Positions 50,780-60,060 of a DNA stretch of 64,000 nucleotides are shown piece after piece. The notes beneath the pieces were generated by a model, which saw only the letters and a program-made list of their open reading frames with translations, was not told where the DNA came from and did not search any database. The position numbers and the translations under genes were made by a program. Numbering within the stretch: position 1 is the first letter of the stretch; each line of letters begins with the position of its first letter. This DNA comes from Acidobacteriota bacterium. Its GTDB lineage: Bacteria > Acidobacteriota > Terriglobia > Acidiferrales > UBA7541. The stretch is from contig JABCZR010000012.1 of assembly GCA_013289585.1 (NCBI GenBank), forward strand, positions 89,328 to 153,327, given 5' to 3'.

Positions 50780-51607
50780 ATGCCCGAGCCCGAACAACAG
50801 GAAATATCTTTTCAGCACCGGCGCATCAAGAATCCGAAATTGCGGCGCGGAATTTTTCTGATTCCGGCGGCGTTTACGTCCGCGAATCTCCTCTGCGGTT
50901 ATTACGCCATCGTCGCGTCGCTGGTGGGGGCGCCGGACGATTTCAATCGCGCGGCGAAGGCGATCGGCCTGGCCATTTTGTTCGATTCGCTGGATGGGCG
51001 AGTCGCGCGAATGACGGGAACGAATACGGAATTTGGAGTGCAGTTCGACTCGCTGGCGGATGTCGTCAGTTTTGGAGTGGCGCCTGCAATTCTGGCGTAT
51101 GCGTGGGGCATTCGAAGCGTGACGGCCATGGACCTGGAGGCGCTGCACCAGTTGGGATTGTTCGCCTGGGTCTGCTGCCTGTTCTTCCTCATTTGCTGCG
51201 CGTGGCGACTGGCGCGATTCAATGTAAAGGGAATGGCGCCGGGGGGATCGAAATATTTTGTGGGCATGCCGACTCCGGCGGCGGCCGGGGTGATTGCCGC
51301 AGTGGTACATGCGTTGCATCGCGCGGGGCCGCTGCAGGATTGGCGATGGTCGGTGGCATGGCTGTTGATGGCGGCGGCGCTCGGCGGGCTGATGGTCAGC
51401 ACGATTCGTTATTACAGTTTCAAGGATCTGCCGTGGTCGCGGAAGCAGCCAGCTTTTCTGATTCTTTTTCTCATTCTGATTGGCGCGGTGATCTGGGCGT
51501 TTTCGGAAGTGGTGCTGGTCCTGCTGGCTTGTACCTATGCGGTGGCCGGTGTTTTGCTCCACCTGGTGCGGTTCATTCGCCAGCGCATGGTATCGCGGAC
51601 CGCGTGA
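50780..51607 (+). CDS. pssA: CDP-diacylglycerol-serine O-phosphatidyltransferase
   Basis: 275 residues, an inner-membrane CDP-alcohol phosphatidyltransferase. The signature D-G-x2-A-R-x8-G-x3-D-x3-D is complete at residues 72-94 (DGRVARM ... GVQFDSLAD). About seven helices are visible. It makes phosphatidylserine, the substrate of the preceding psd product. Transcribed with psd, the usg-like gene and lptE. Confidence 0.95.
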   Translation: MPEPEQQEISFQHRRIKNPKLRRGIFLIPAAFTSANLLCGYYAIVASLVGAPDDFNRAAKAIGLAILFDSLDGRVARMTGTNTEFGVQFDSLADVVSFGVAPAILAYAWGIRSVTAMDLEALHQLGLFAWVCCLFFLICCAWRLARFNVKGMAPGGSKYFVGMPTPAAAGVIAAVVHALHRAGPLQDWRWSVAWLLMAAALGGLMVSTIRYYSFKDLPWSRKQPAFLILFLILIGAVIWAFSEVVLVLLACTYAVAGVLLHLVRFIRQRMVSRTA

Positions 51608-51610
51608 TTC

Positions 51611-52618
51611 ATGCCTTCGCCTGAACGGGAATCCAACCGGATTGTGATTGCGGGTGCGTCTTCGCTGCTGGGAGCGGAGTTGAAAACGCTATTGGAAGAA
51701 GGGCGGTTTGCAGCTTCGGATTTTCGGTTGGTGGATGAGGAGACCGCGGCGGGGACGCTGACGGAGGCGGGCGGCGAGCCCGCGGTGATCCAGCCGGTGG
51801 AAGAAGGAAGTTTCGAACGGGCGCGATTTGTATTTTTCACCGGTTCGGGAGAGTTCACGCGGAGAAACCTGGCGGAGGCGACGCGCGCGAGCGCAACGGT
51901 GATTGATCTTTCCGGCGGGATTGCGGGCGATGCAAAGACGGTCGTTTGGTTTCCGAAGCTTGATGCGCTTCTGGGGCGCGAGTTCAAAAAAACTGCGGGG
52001 ACCTATGCGATTCCGTCGGCCGCGGGAATGGCAGCGGCGGCGTTAGCACTGGCGCTGGCAAAGAGCGGTTTGCGCAGGCTGGTCATGACCTTTTTTCAGC
52101 CGGTATCGGAAGCGGGGCGGCGCGGCATCGAAGAATTGGAAAGCCAGACCGGCGAGTTGCTCACGTTTCAGGGCGTTGGGCAGCCGGTGTTTGATACGCA
52201 GGTGGCATTCAACATGGTGGACCGGTTCGGTCCGGGGAGCGCGCAAAAGCTGGATGCAATCCGCGAACGCGTGCGTCAAGAAGCGAAAGCGTGCCTTGGA
52301 AAGAAGGCGGCCATCCCGGCCATACAAGTGGTGCACGCGCCGGTATTTTATGGAACTGCCTTTGCCGCCTGTGCGGAACTGGAAGAGAGCGCGGACGCGG
52401 ATAAGATTTTGAATGCTTGCCAGGAGGCAGGCTTCGCAATGATCAAGGACGGCGATGCGGGGCCCAGCAATGTCACCGCGGCGGGTGAAAAAATAATTCA
52501 ATTGGCGGTGCCACAGGCGGATGGCTCTCAACCGGGAACGTGGTGGTTCTGGGGCGCGGCGGACAACATCCGTTTGCCGGCGGCAAACGCGGTGAGATTG
52601 GCGGAGATGCTGGCATGA
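51611..52618 (+). CDS. Aspartate-semialdehyde dehydrogenase-like protein lacking catalytic Cys (USG-1-like)
   Basis: 335 residues with the ASADH fold: NAD-type IVIAGASSLLGAELKTLLEE, FFTGSGEFTRRNLAEA, a long dimerisation region and the closing NIRLPAANAVRLAE. The catalytic Cys, expected in an N-x-x-C context, is absent: the region reads YAIPSAAGMAAAAL (132-145). The His region of the C-terminal half also diverges (HAPVFYGTAFA). E. coli Usg is a comparable non-catalytic relative of unknown function. It overlaps lptE by 4 bases. Confidence 0.82.
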   Translation: MPSPERESNRIVIAGASSLLGAELKTLLEEGRFAASDFRLVDEETAAGTLTEAGGEPAVIQPVEEGSFERARFVFFTGSGEFTRRNLAEATRASATVIDLSGGIAGDAKTVVWFPKLDALLGREFKKTAGTYAIPSAAGMAAAALALALAKSGLRRLVMTFFQPVSEAGRRGIEELESQTGELLTFQGVGQPVFDTQVAFNMVDRFGPGSAQKLDAIRERVRQEAKACLGKKAAIPAIQVVHAPVFYGTAFAACAELEESADADKILNACQEAGFAMIKDGDAGPSNVTAAGEKIIQLAVPQADGSQPGTWWFWGAADNIRLPAANAVRLAEMLA

Positions 52619-53139
52619 AGGTCCGGGGAATTATTTGCGCGGCGCTGCTGGCGGTGTTATCGGGGATCGGCTGCGGCTACCACGTTGCGGGTAAAAGCGA
52701 TGAGCTGCCGAAAACGATTCACGTGATTGCCGTGCCCGCGTTGGAAAACAAGACGACCAGTTACCGGATCGAACAGAAATTTACCAGCGCGACGATCCAC
52801 GAATTCCTTGTGAGAACTTCGTACCGAGTGGTGTCCAATCCCGAAAACGCCGATGCGGTGCTGCGCGGGAAAGTGCTGAGCATAGAAGCCGTGCCGCTGA
52901 CGTATGACACGGCTTCGGGGCGGGCGACCACCATGCTGGTGCAGGTGAAATGCGAAGTCACGTTTGAAGAGCGCGCCACGGGGAAAATTCTCTATCATTC
53001 GGACAATTTCGTTTTTCGAAACGAGTATGAACTTTCCACGGACGTGCCCAGCTTTTTCCAGGAGCAGGATCCGGCGCTGGAGCGCGTGGCGAAGGATTTT
53101 GCTTCGCGGCTGGTTGCGGCGGTGACGGAGAATTACTAG
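52615..53139 (+). CDS. lptE: LPS-assembly lipoprotein LptE
   Basis: 174 residues. A lipoprotein signal (AALLAVLSGIGCGYHVAG, lipobox with Cys20) precedes the LptE fold (TIHVIAVPALENKTTSYRIEQKFTSATIHEFLVRTSYRVV, ADAVLRGKVLSIEAVP). It is an outer-membrane partner of LptD in lipopolysaccharide transport. Its ATG overlaps the previous stop, and holA follows. Confidence 0.88.
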   Translation: MKVRGIICAALLAVLSGIGCGYHVAGKSDELPKTIHVIAVPALENKTTSYRIEQKFTSATIHEFLVRTSYRVVSNPENADAVLRGKVLSIEAVPLTYDTASGRATTMLVQVKCEVTFEERATGKILYHSDNFVFRNEYELSTDVPSFFQEQDPALERVAKDFASRLVAAVTENY

Positions 53140-53228
53140 GGGAGCGATCAGAGAACAAAGATCAGGAGTCGGGAAGAGACGGACGCAGCGAGGTTCGCAG
53201 CGGCAGGGGAAAAGAGGAAAGGGAGCAG

Positions 53229-54290
53229 ATGGCGCGGGTATCCACGGAAGAATTGCTGGCGCGGCTGGAGAAAGGGAAGCTCATCCCGGCGATTTTGCTG
53301 CTGGGAGAAGAACCCTATCTTCGGGACACGTGCCGCGCGCAATTGATAGAGAAGTTTGTGCCGGAAGCATCTCGGGCGTGGGCCGTGTCGCGGTATTCCG
53401 CGGGCCGTGGGGAGACCCAGGCGGCGGTCGACCAGGCGCAGACGCTGCCGATGCTTTCGCCGCAGCAGGTGGTTTTTCTGGAAGAGGCGGAAGCGATCGA
53501 GAAGCTCGGAGAGAAAAACCGGGAAGAGGCCGTGGCGCAGCTCGACGCCTATCTGGAGAATCCCGCGCCGTTCACGGTGCTGGTGGTGGAAGCCAGCGCG
53601 CTCGATCAGCGCATGAAACTGGGAAAGCTGCTCGCGGAGAAGACGCTGGTGGTGGAAGTGGGGCTTGGGGAAAACCTGGGGGAGCGGCAAGCGGCTGCGG
53701 TGGCCCTGGCGCGGGCAATCGCGAAGGAAGAAGGAGTGGAGTTTGAGAAAGGCGCGGCGGAGGATCTGGCGGAGTTTGTTGCGGCGGATTTGATGCGGTT
53801 GAAAACGGAGATCAACAAGCTGGTGACGTTTGCGGCGGAGAGAAAAATGATCCGGCGGCAGGACGTGAGCGCGCTGGTCATTTCCGAGAAAACCACGACG
53901 GTTTGGGAGCTGGCGGACATGCTGGCGTCGCGGCAGGCGAAGAAGGCGCTGGAATTCCTGGACCGCTTGCTGCGCGACGGAGAAGAACCGCTGCCGATGC
54001 TGGGAGCGATGACGTGGATGTACCGAAAGCTGATCGAAGCCAGCGAAGTAAAAGGCGCGGTAAACGGGTGGCAGGCGGCGCGGGCGCTGGGGATGCGGCC
54101 GGAGCAGGCGGAACTGGCGCTACAGAATGCGCGCAAGATTTCGAAGGGGAGATTGCTGAGTGGTTTGAGCGCACTGCAGAAAGCCGATGACCGGCTCAAG
54201 CGAGGCGGGGAAGATGCGCGCGCGGTGATGGAATTTTTGTTGGCCGAATTAACCGCGGCGCCGATTGAGACAAGAACGGCAGCGCGCTAG
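53229..54290 (+). CDS. holA: DNA polymerase III delta subunit
   Basis: 353 residues. The clamp-loader delta fold is recognised from PAILLLGEEPYLRDTCRAQLIE, QVVFLEEAEAIEKLGEKN, FTVLVVEASALDQRMKLGKLL, and the helical C-terminal part (VWELADMLASRQAKKALEFLDRLLRDGEEPLPMLGAMTWMYRKL). It opens the beta clamp during replication. It commonly follows lptE in bacteria, as here. ATG 53229 has GGGAGCAG just upstream. Confidence 0.93.
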   Translation: MARVSTEELLARLEKGKLIPAILLLGEEPYLRDTCRAQLIEKFVPEASRAWAVSRYSAGRGETQAAVDQAQTLPMLSPQQVVFLEEAEAIEKLGEKNREEAVAQLDAYLENPAPFTVLVVEASALDQRMKLGKLLAEKTLVVEVGLGENLGERQAAAVALARAIAKEEGVEFEKGAAEDLAEFVAADLMRLKTEINKLVTFAAERKMIRRQDVSALVISEKTTTVWELADMLASRQAKKALEFLDRLLRDGEEPLPMLGAMTWMYRKLIEASEVKGAVNGWQAARALGMRPEQAELALQNARKISKGRLLSGLSALQKADDRLKRGGEDARAVMEFLLAELTAAPIETRTAAR

Positions 54291-54583
54291 TGCACAGCTT
54301 GGCGAATGATTTCCGCGCATTCTTTGTTGTGTGTGACCGTAATCCTTGGATTCTTTTCGGATCCCTGTCGATTCTTCTGTGTTCGGTTGTGGATTGGTAT
54401 ATGCGAATTCGGATGTGGTCCATTGGCGACAAATGGATTTTCATAAAGGGCGGGCTCTTCAACTACAAGGAGTATCTGAAGGCATCAGCCACACACGGTT
54501 GGCCGAGATTGCCATATTATTTCTTCTGGCCGCTGTTTCTGGCAGGAATCGTGCTGCTTGGAGTTGGAGTGTCTAACCTCTGA
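54290..54583 (+). CDS. Small membrane protein, unknown
   Basis: 97 residues from a GTG that overlaps the holA stop by one base. Two hydrophobic segments (NPWILFGSLSILLCSVVDWYM and PYYFFWPLFLAGIVLLGVGV) surround a polar loop. No family is recognised. The tight coupling to holA suggests it is translated, but it may be incidental. Confidence 0.5.
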   Translation: MHSLANDFRAFFVVCDRNPWILFGSLSILLCSVVDWYMRIRMWSIGDKWIFIKGGLFNYKEYLKASATHGWPRLPYYFFWPLFLAGIVLLGVGVSNL

Positions 54584-54600
54584 GTAATTGAAGCATGATG

Positions 54601-54631
54601 AAAAAAGGGCGGCCAAACGGCCGCCCTTTTT
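54601..54631. terminator. Bidirectional terminator
   Basis: GGGCGGCC and GGCCGCCC form a perfect 8-base-pair stem around AAAC, flanked by A and T runs. It separates the holA-side genes from the convergent phosphoesterase. Confidence 0.92.
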
Positions 54632-54653
54632 GTTGTTGAGGTTGGAAGGGTTT

Positions 54654-56726
54654 TCAGTTGCCGCCGTGATCGTCGCCGTCGTGATCGCCGTCGTGGTGTC
54701 CGAAGTCGAACAAGTCGAAGAGATCACCGATGGCCGGGCTGTTGAGGGGCACGTAGGGATTATCGTCGTCCACTCTAGGATTCGGGAAGTTATCGCGGCT
54801 GCGGTGCGTAAGCGGCTTCAAATCCCAATTCCTCTCGATGAACTTGAGGATGGACACGTGGTCGGTGTAAGAGTGGCTGATGTGGCCGCCGCGGGTGAAC
54901 GGTGAAACGGCGATCAACGGGATGCGTGGGCCGTCGCCGAAGAAATCGAGCGGCTGGATGTAGCCGGAGTCGTAGTAGCCGCCGCCCTCGTCCATGGTGA
55001 TGAACAAGACGGTGGATTCAAACAGCTCTTTGTTGGCGGTGAGATGGTCCATGATTTTCTTGACCATGCCTTCAAAAAGGTCCTCTTTCGAAGAGGCGGG
55101 ATGGCCATCCAGCAGACCGTCGGGCTTTACGAAGGAGACGGCAGGCAAAGTGCCGTTGTCGACGGCGGCAAAGAAGTCAATGCTGTCCTTAATGTGTGCT
55201 GCGCGCTGCGTTGCATCGCCCATAATGGACGTAGAGTAGGATTCGAAATTGCAGATGTTGCAGTAGGCTGCGCCCACTTGAACAGCCGGATTCGTGCTCT
55301 TGGGATCGTGCTGGAGAGCCACCGCGGCGTTGTAAGCCCCTCCGTAATAAGCCCACGAAATTCCTTTGTCGTTGAGCGCGTCGCCGATGGTGCGAGTGAT
55401 GATCGGGGGAATGGATTTACCTTTGGCAATATTTGCGGTGTCCACCGTGCCATCCGGAAGGAAGCCCGGATTGTCATTGTTCACCATGTAGAAGTGTCCC
55501 TTTTCGCAATTGGGTTTGGGATCGTAAGGGAGAGATTCCAGGTAGTCCCGGATGGGCTTAATGCCGGGCTGGGTGGGATCAGCGCATTCGGTGAAGTTGC
55601 CGTCGAAGAACAGGTCCACGGTGTAGACGTCGTTCGTGCCTGGCAGCGGATCAGGATTGGCGATGTGCGACGGCGGCATTGTCGGATTGCCCTTGTCGGT
55701 GGCGGGATTGCCCGTATTGTCGGACCAGAAAATGGCGTCGCCGGTGCCGAGCATGACGTGGTTGGCACCGGTGCCGCCCATGAACGACTGGTGAAAATTG
55801 TCACTCATGGAATATTTATCGGCCAGGCTCTTCAGGACCGGGACGTCCCCTTCATGCATGTTGTAGAAGGCCATGGAGTTGCCGCCGCCGTTGTCGTCGG
55901 TGGCCGGAGGGGTGTCAAACGGATCGGTCTGATTCGTATAGTTGGTAATGACAAACGGATAGAGATCGCTCAGGCAGCCCGAAGGGTTGCGCTTGGTGGC
56001 GTTCTTAATACTGCAGTCGGATTGTTGCCACATCTCGAAGAGCCGGTGCGTCGTATCACCCGTGTAGGAATCGTAGGGAAGACTCGGCCCCCGCAGCGGG
56101 AATGGTCCGTTCGGTAAGTTGTTGAAATTCGCGACGCGCGTATCGAAGTCGGGTACGGGGGTGAGTACAAACGTATTGTTCTGGCCGGAAGCTCCGGTGG
56201 TCAACAGACCGAGATCGGCGGTCTCCAAAGACGGCTCGATTGCCGCCAAAATAAAGCTCGGAGTGGCCGGGGGAAAAGGAGGCGGCTGCGTGGCAAAACC
56301 GATGATGGAGGCGTCCGGGCTGGGCGAAAAGTTCAGGGTTGGGGACGGAAGGACGTCGTACGGAGTCCTATCGGCGCCATCGAGGCTGATGTAGTAGGAG
56401 GTTTTGAACGGCGGTACGGCTTGGAATTGCTGCGCCTTTTTGAAATGCTGGCCGGGAGTGCCATCCGCGTTGATAATTCCTTCGGACAGTAGGTTTTTGA
56501 CGGATTCGCCGCGCTTGGGAATGTAGGTAGCGAAAAGGTGGTCAAAAGTGCGGTTCTCGCCGATGAGCACGATGACGTGCTTAATGGGAGTACGCGTGTG
56601 CGGCTTCTCCTGGGCTTGCAGCGAAGCTGCGAGCGGGCCACCCAGGCTGAACTGGAACACGGTAAAGACAATGAATCCAACCCGAAGACCATGAAACGCT
56701 TTTGAAACGGTTTGCTTCAAGGACAT
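54654..56726 (-). CDS. Exported phosphoesterase family protein (phospholipase C / acid phosphatase-like)
   Basis: 690 residues. ATG 56726 follows GAGGAGAATGC and opens a signal-like segment (LRVGFIVFTVFQFSLGGPLAASLQA). The alkaline-phosphatase-superfamily phosphoesterase start IKHVIVLIGENRTFDHLFATYIP is clear. Metal-site motifs such as SFVKPDGLLDGHPASS, LFITMDEGGGYYDSGYIQP and LIAVSPFTRGGHISHSYTDHVSILKFIERNW follow. Related enzymes are phospholipases C or acid phosphatases. The tail is rich in His, Asp and Gly (HHDGDHDGDDHGGN), which may bind metal. Confidence 0.87.
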   Translation of the reverse strand: MSLKQTVSKAFHGLRVGFIVFTVFQFSLGGPLAASLQAQEKPHTRTPIKHVIVLIGENRTFDHLFATYIPKRGESVKNLLSEGIINADGTPGQHFKKAQQFQAVPPFKTSYYISLDGADRTPYDVLPSPTLNFSPSPDASIIGFATQPPPFPPATPSFILAAIEPSLETADLGLLTTGASGQNNTFVLTPVPDFDTRVANFNNLPNGPFPLRGPSLPYDSYTGDTTHRLFEMWQQSDCSIKNATKRNPSGCLSDLYPFVITNYTNQTDPFDTPPATDDNGGGNSMAFYNMHEGDVPVLKSLADKYSMSDNFHQSFMGGTGANHVMLGTGDAIFWSDNTGNPATDKGNPTMPPSHIANPDPLPGTNDVYTVDLFFDGNFTECADPTQPGIKPIRDYLESLPYDPKPNCEKGHFYMVNNDNPGFLPDGTVDTANIAKGKSIPPIITRTIGDALNDKGISWAYYGGAYNAAVALQHDPKSTNPAVQVGAAYCNICNFESYSTSIMGDATQRAAHIKDSIDFFAAVDNGTLPAVSFVKPDGLLDGHPASSKEDLFEGMVKKIMDHLTANKELFESTVLFITMDEGGGYYDSGYIQPLDFFGDGPRIPLIAVSPFTRGGHISHSYTDHVSILKFIERNWDLKPLTHRSRDNFPNPRVDDDNPYVPLNSPAIGDLFDLFDFGHHDGDHDGDDHGGN

Positions 56727-56892
56727 GCATTCTCCTCTCGAACAATGATGGTGGGGACAGCTACGAGCGACGAGAGAGTGCACCGGGCGGGTTACAAGAT
56801 GATTGCGTGAAGATGAATTGCAGGTGACTCGAGTGTTTCGGGCGTGTGAATGCGCGGACCGGGTGAGGCTGGGGTCGAAAGGGCCGCGGATC

Positions 56893-56924
56893 AAAAAAGA
56901 AGGGCGAGCTGGCGCTCGCCCTTC
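56893..56924 (-). terminator. Terminator of rpsT
   Basis: GAAGGGCGAGC and GCTCGCCCTTC pair perfectly around a 4-base loop; the minus strand then carries TTTTTT. It lies 57 bases past the rpsT stop. Confidence 0.9.
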
Positions 56925-56980
56925 TCACCTTTTTCTTTCATTAAAAACTCAAGGCGAATAACCTGGAGCGGAATGCAGTT

Positions 56981-57286
56981 CTACTTCGCGGCCTTGGCTT
57001 TGACGCCGTTGTAGGCGAGCGTGAGGCGCGACTTGTAGCGGTTGCCGGTGTTTTCGTGCAGCACGCCCTTGGTGATGGCCTGGTCGATCGCCGACATCGT
57101 GGGTTGCAGCAGGTTTTCGGACGCGGTGGCGTCGCCGGCGGTGATGGCGGTGCGCAGACGGCGCATCATCGTGCGGACCCGGGTGCGGTTCGCGCGGTTG
57201 ACTTCGGCGCGTTGGCGAGATTGCGCCGCCCGCTTTAAAACCGACTTTTTCTTTTTCTTAACTTTGGTAGCCTGTCCCTGGGCCAT
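56981..57286 (-). CDS. rpsT: 30S ribosomal protein S20
   Basis: 101 residues, very basic and helical: KSVLKRAAQSRQRAEVNRANRTRVRTMMRRLRTAI, MSAIDQAITKGVLHENTGNRYKSRL. This is the bS20 family at normal length. ATG 57286 is preceded by AAAAGGAGCAA. Divergent from the AAA ATPase gene. Confidence 0.96.
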   Translation of the reverse strand: MAQGQATKVKKKKKSVLKRAAQSRQRAEVNRANRTRVRTMMRRLRTAITAGDATASENLLQPTMSAIDQAITKGVLHENTGNRYKSRLTLAYNGVKAKAAK

Positions 57287-57342
57287 CTATTGCTCCTTTT
57301 AGGTATCGCTCAAACTTCTAACGTTAAACGAGGCTAAAGGCT

Positions 57343-58932
57343 TTGTCAAACGAGGTGAAAGGTCCTCTGGGTGCGCCAGCCGGGCTGCAACCGCTGAAAC
57401 CGCCGGTATCGGCAGGCTCGACCATGGGCGCGCCTGGGCGTTCGAATCCGCCGAGCAAGCACGATGAACTGCGCCTGCTCATCAATTCGCGGCATCCGAT
57501 CATCACTGTGGAAACGGCAGAGGAGGAGCGGCTCGAAGCGATGCTTCTAGATGTGGCGACGGAATTGGCCGTGCCGCTTTATGAATGGAGCGTCACGACA
57601 GGACTGGCGAAGGCGCACGGCGCGCCCATGTACAACACGGACAATCCGGAGCAGGCGCTTTCGAATATCGCGTTGATACAGGGCGACGGAGTTTTTCTGC
57701 TCAAGGATTTTCCGCGCTACTGCGACAACGACAAGATTTGCCGCCGGCTGCGGGAATTGGCGGAAAAGTTTCGAACGGCGCGTCGGTCGATCGTGCTGAC
57801 GGCCGCGTCGCTGCAGCTTCCCGCGGACCTGGAGGGCGATGCGATTCCGTTTCAACTGGGATTGCCGGCGGCGGAAGATTTGCTGCCGGGAGTGAAGCAG
57901 GTGCTGGCGGATTTGAATCGCGAGCAGCACGTTCCCATCTCGCTGGATATCGCGGGGATGACGCAGCTGGCGCGAAATCTTGTGGGATTGCCGGAAGAAG
58001 AGGCGTTGCGCGCGCTGCGCAAATCGATTTTGGCACGTGGAAAAGCCGACGCGGGATTGCTGGATGCCGTACTGGATACGAAGCGCGAAGTGTTGCGCAC
58101 CGAGGGATTGATCGAATCGGTGAGGCGCGATGCGTCATTCGGCGACGTGGCGGGACTGCGGCGGCTGCGCGAATGGATTGATAAAAGAAAAAGCGCGCTG
58201 ACCGCGGAAGGCCGGCGATTTGGGCTGGTGCCGCCGAAGGGCGTGCTCATCACCGGTGTGCAGGGTTGCGGCAAGAGCTTGGCGGCGCGCGCAATCGCCG
58301 GGCAATGGGGATATGAACTGGCGCGACTGGATGCCGGCGCGCTGTATGACAAATACGTTGGGGAAAGCGAGCGACGCCTGCACAAAGCTTTGGAGCTGGC
58401 ACAAAAGCTGGCGCCGATGGTTTTGTGGATTGATGAGATTGAAAAAGCGTTTGCTTCGGCTGGATCGAGCGGTGATGCCGACGCGGGACTTTCGCAGCGG
58501 CTGCTGGCTACGCTGCTGACGTGGATGCAGGACCGCGAAAGCGGAGTGTTCCTGGCGGCGACTTCGAATAACATCACGGTTCTGCCGCCGGAAATGCTGC
58601 GCAAAGGGCGCTTCGATGAGATTTTCTTTGTGGATTTGCCGAATGGGGAAGTGCGCGCGGCGCTCTTTGCGCTGCACTTGAAAAAGCGCGGGCGCGACCC
58701 GGGCGAGTTTGATTTGCCGAAGCTGGCGGCGGCCAGCGACGGATTTTCCGGCGCGGAGATCGAACAAGCCATCCTTGCGGGGCTTTACACGGCGTTCAGC
58801 GCGAAGCAGCAGCTTTCGACGGAGATTCTGATCGCCGAAATCCAGGGCACGCAACCGCTCAGCGTGACGCGCGCCGAGGAAGTCCAGTCGATCCGCGAAT
58901 GGGCGAAAACCCGCGCGGTCGCCGCGGACTAA
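57343..58932 (+). CDS. AAA+ ATPase, Ycf46-like
   Basis: 529 residues from TTG 57343, with GAGG 9 bases upstream; ATG 57424 is an alternative. The first 270 residues contain LLINSRHPIITVETAEEERLEAMLLDVATELAVPLYEWSVTTGL, a family-specific N-domain. The AAA module has Walker A GVQGCGKS (305-312), Walker B MVLWIDEIEKAFA, sensor FLAATSN and the arginine finger LRKGRFDEIFF. Ycf46 proteins are found in plastids and bacteria and are linked to carbon dioxide stress responses in cyanobacteria; the role here is unknown. Confidence 0.9.
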   Translation: MSNEVKGPLGAPAGLQPLKPPVSAGSTMGAPGRSNPPSKHDELRLLINSRHPIITVETAEEERLEAMLLDVATELAVPLYEWSVTTGLAKAHGAPMYNTDNPEQALSNIALIQGDGVFLLKDFPRYCDNDKICRRLRELAEKFRTARRSIVLTAASLQLPADLEGDAIPFQLGLPAAEDLLPGVKQVLADLNREQHVPISLDIAGMTQLARNLVGLPEEEALRALRKSILARGKADAGLLDAVLDTKREVLRTEGLIESVRRDASFGDVAGLRRLREWIDKRKSALTAEGRRFGLVPPKGVLITGVQGCGKSLAARAIAGQWGYELARLDAGALYDKYVGESERRLHKALELAQKLAPMVLWIDEIEKAFASAGSSGDADAGLSQRLLATLLTWMQDRESGVFLAATSNNITVLPPEMLRKGRFDEIFFVDLPNGEVRAALFALHLKKRGRDPGEFDLPKLAAASDGFSGAEIEQAILAGLYTAFSAKQQLSTEILIAEIQGTQPLSVTRAEEVQSIREWAKTRAVAAD

Positions 58933-59058
58933 AATTCAGCGCAGAATGAAGACTTCTAGCGCCCGCCGACCGAGGCGAGCGGTTTTTCCTTTCTTGTGGA
59001 CGCTGTCCACCCCACTGTTTTCCAGAGTGCGTGATAAAGTTCACCCGGGAGAGCGAAG

Positions 59059-59886
59059 ATGAGAGCAACACGCGCCTTCAGCCGCAATCTGATTGTGCTT
59101 CTGCTGGCGAGCACGGGAGTTCTGCGCGCGCAAGCGCCGACAGACGCGCAAACCAAGCCGCCGTGCGATTGCTCTGCGGTCGACGGGATGAAAGCCAAGC
59201 TCGAATCGCTGACAAAGCGGCTGGATGATTGGCCGGATCTCGCGCGCTATCGCGAGGCGAATGCGAAGGTCCTTCCTCCGGCACAAGACGAACAGCGCGT
59301 GGTGTTCATGGGCGATTCCATCACGGACATGTGGGTGCAGCCGCGCTTCGGCGCATTTTTTCCGGGGAAGCCGTACATCGGCCGGGGAATTGGCGGGCAG
59401 ACCACGCCGCAGATGCTTCTGCGTTTTCGCGAGGATGTGATTGCGTTGCAGCCGAAGGTGGTGGTGATTCTGGCGGGAACCAACGACATCGCCGGGAACA
59501 CCGGGCCCATGACGCTGCAGGAGACCGAGGAAAATCTTGCTTCGATGGCGGAACTTGCGCGTGTGCATGGAATTCAGGTGGTGCTGTCGTCGGTGATGCC
59601 AGTCAGTAACTACGGTCACGATGGTAGCGGCAATCCGCTGGACATGCGCATCAAGCGCCCGCCGGAGAAAATCCTGGAGTTGAACGCGTGGATCAAAAAA
59701 TACGCGGCAGAGAAGGGCGACGTGTATCTCGATTATTTTTCCGCGATGGTGGATGACCAGGGTCTGCTCAAGAAAGAGCTGAGCGAGGATGGGCTGCACC
59801 CGAACGCCGCGGGCTATGCCGTGATGGCGCCGCTGGCCGAAAAGGCGATTCAGGCTGCTTTGCGACTGAAGGCCGGTACGAACTAG
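59059..59886 (+). CDS. SGNH/GDSL hydrolase
   Basis: 275 residues with a signal peptide (RNLIVLLLASTGVLRAQ). The GDSL fold has the four blocks: VVFMGDSITDMWVQ (Ser87), GRGIGGQTTPQML, VVILAGTNDIAG (Asn142) and DGLHPN (Asp244, His247). It is a lipase/esterase-type enzyme likely acting outside the cytoplasm. The last 50 codons and 60 bases beyond the stop are duplicated at 61451. ATG 59059 is preceded by GAGAGCGAAG, a fair site. Confidence 0.9.
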   Translation: MRATRAFSRNLIVLLLASTGVLRAQAPTDAQTKPPCDCSAVDGMKAKLESLTKRLDDWPDLARYREANAKVLPPAQDEQRVVFMGDSITDMWVQPRFGAFFPGKPYIGRGIGGQTTPQMLLRFREDVIALQPKVVVILAGTNDIAGNTGPMTLQETEENLASMAELARVHGIQVVLSSVMPVSNYGHDGSGNPLDMRIKRPPEKILELNAWIKKYAAEKGDVYLDYFSAMVDDQGLLKKELSEDGLHPNAAGYAVMAPLAEKAIQAALRLKAGTN

Positions 59887-60060
59887 ACTCCACTCCCGAT
59901 CACGCTTCGTTGCAAGAATGGGCTCGTCGTGTTTGGGTTTCCGATCAGCGTTAATCGGGACTTGGCTCCAAAGTAGGTGCCAGGGCGAGAGGTTGTGAGG
60001 ACACGTTAACGCAAGCCGCCGAAAACGTCCTGGCGATCTTTGGATACTGGCGCGGATGCG

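Noticed and set aside
50102..51562. 486-codon open frame on the minus strand opposite psd and pssA
   Set aside because: Arg/His/Gln-rich shadow of two genes with complete signatures.
55044..56117. 357-codon plus-strand frame opposite the phosphoesterase
   Set aside because: Antisense of a clear enzyme gene; composition typical of a complementary-frame artefact.
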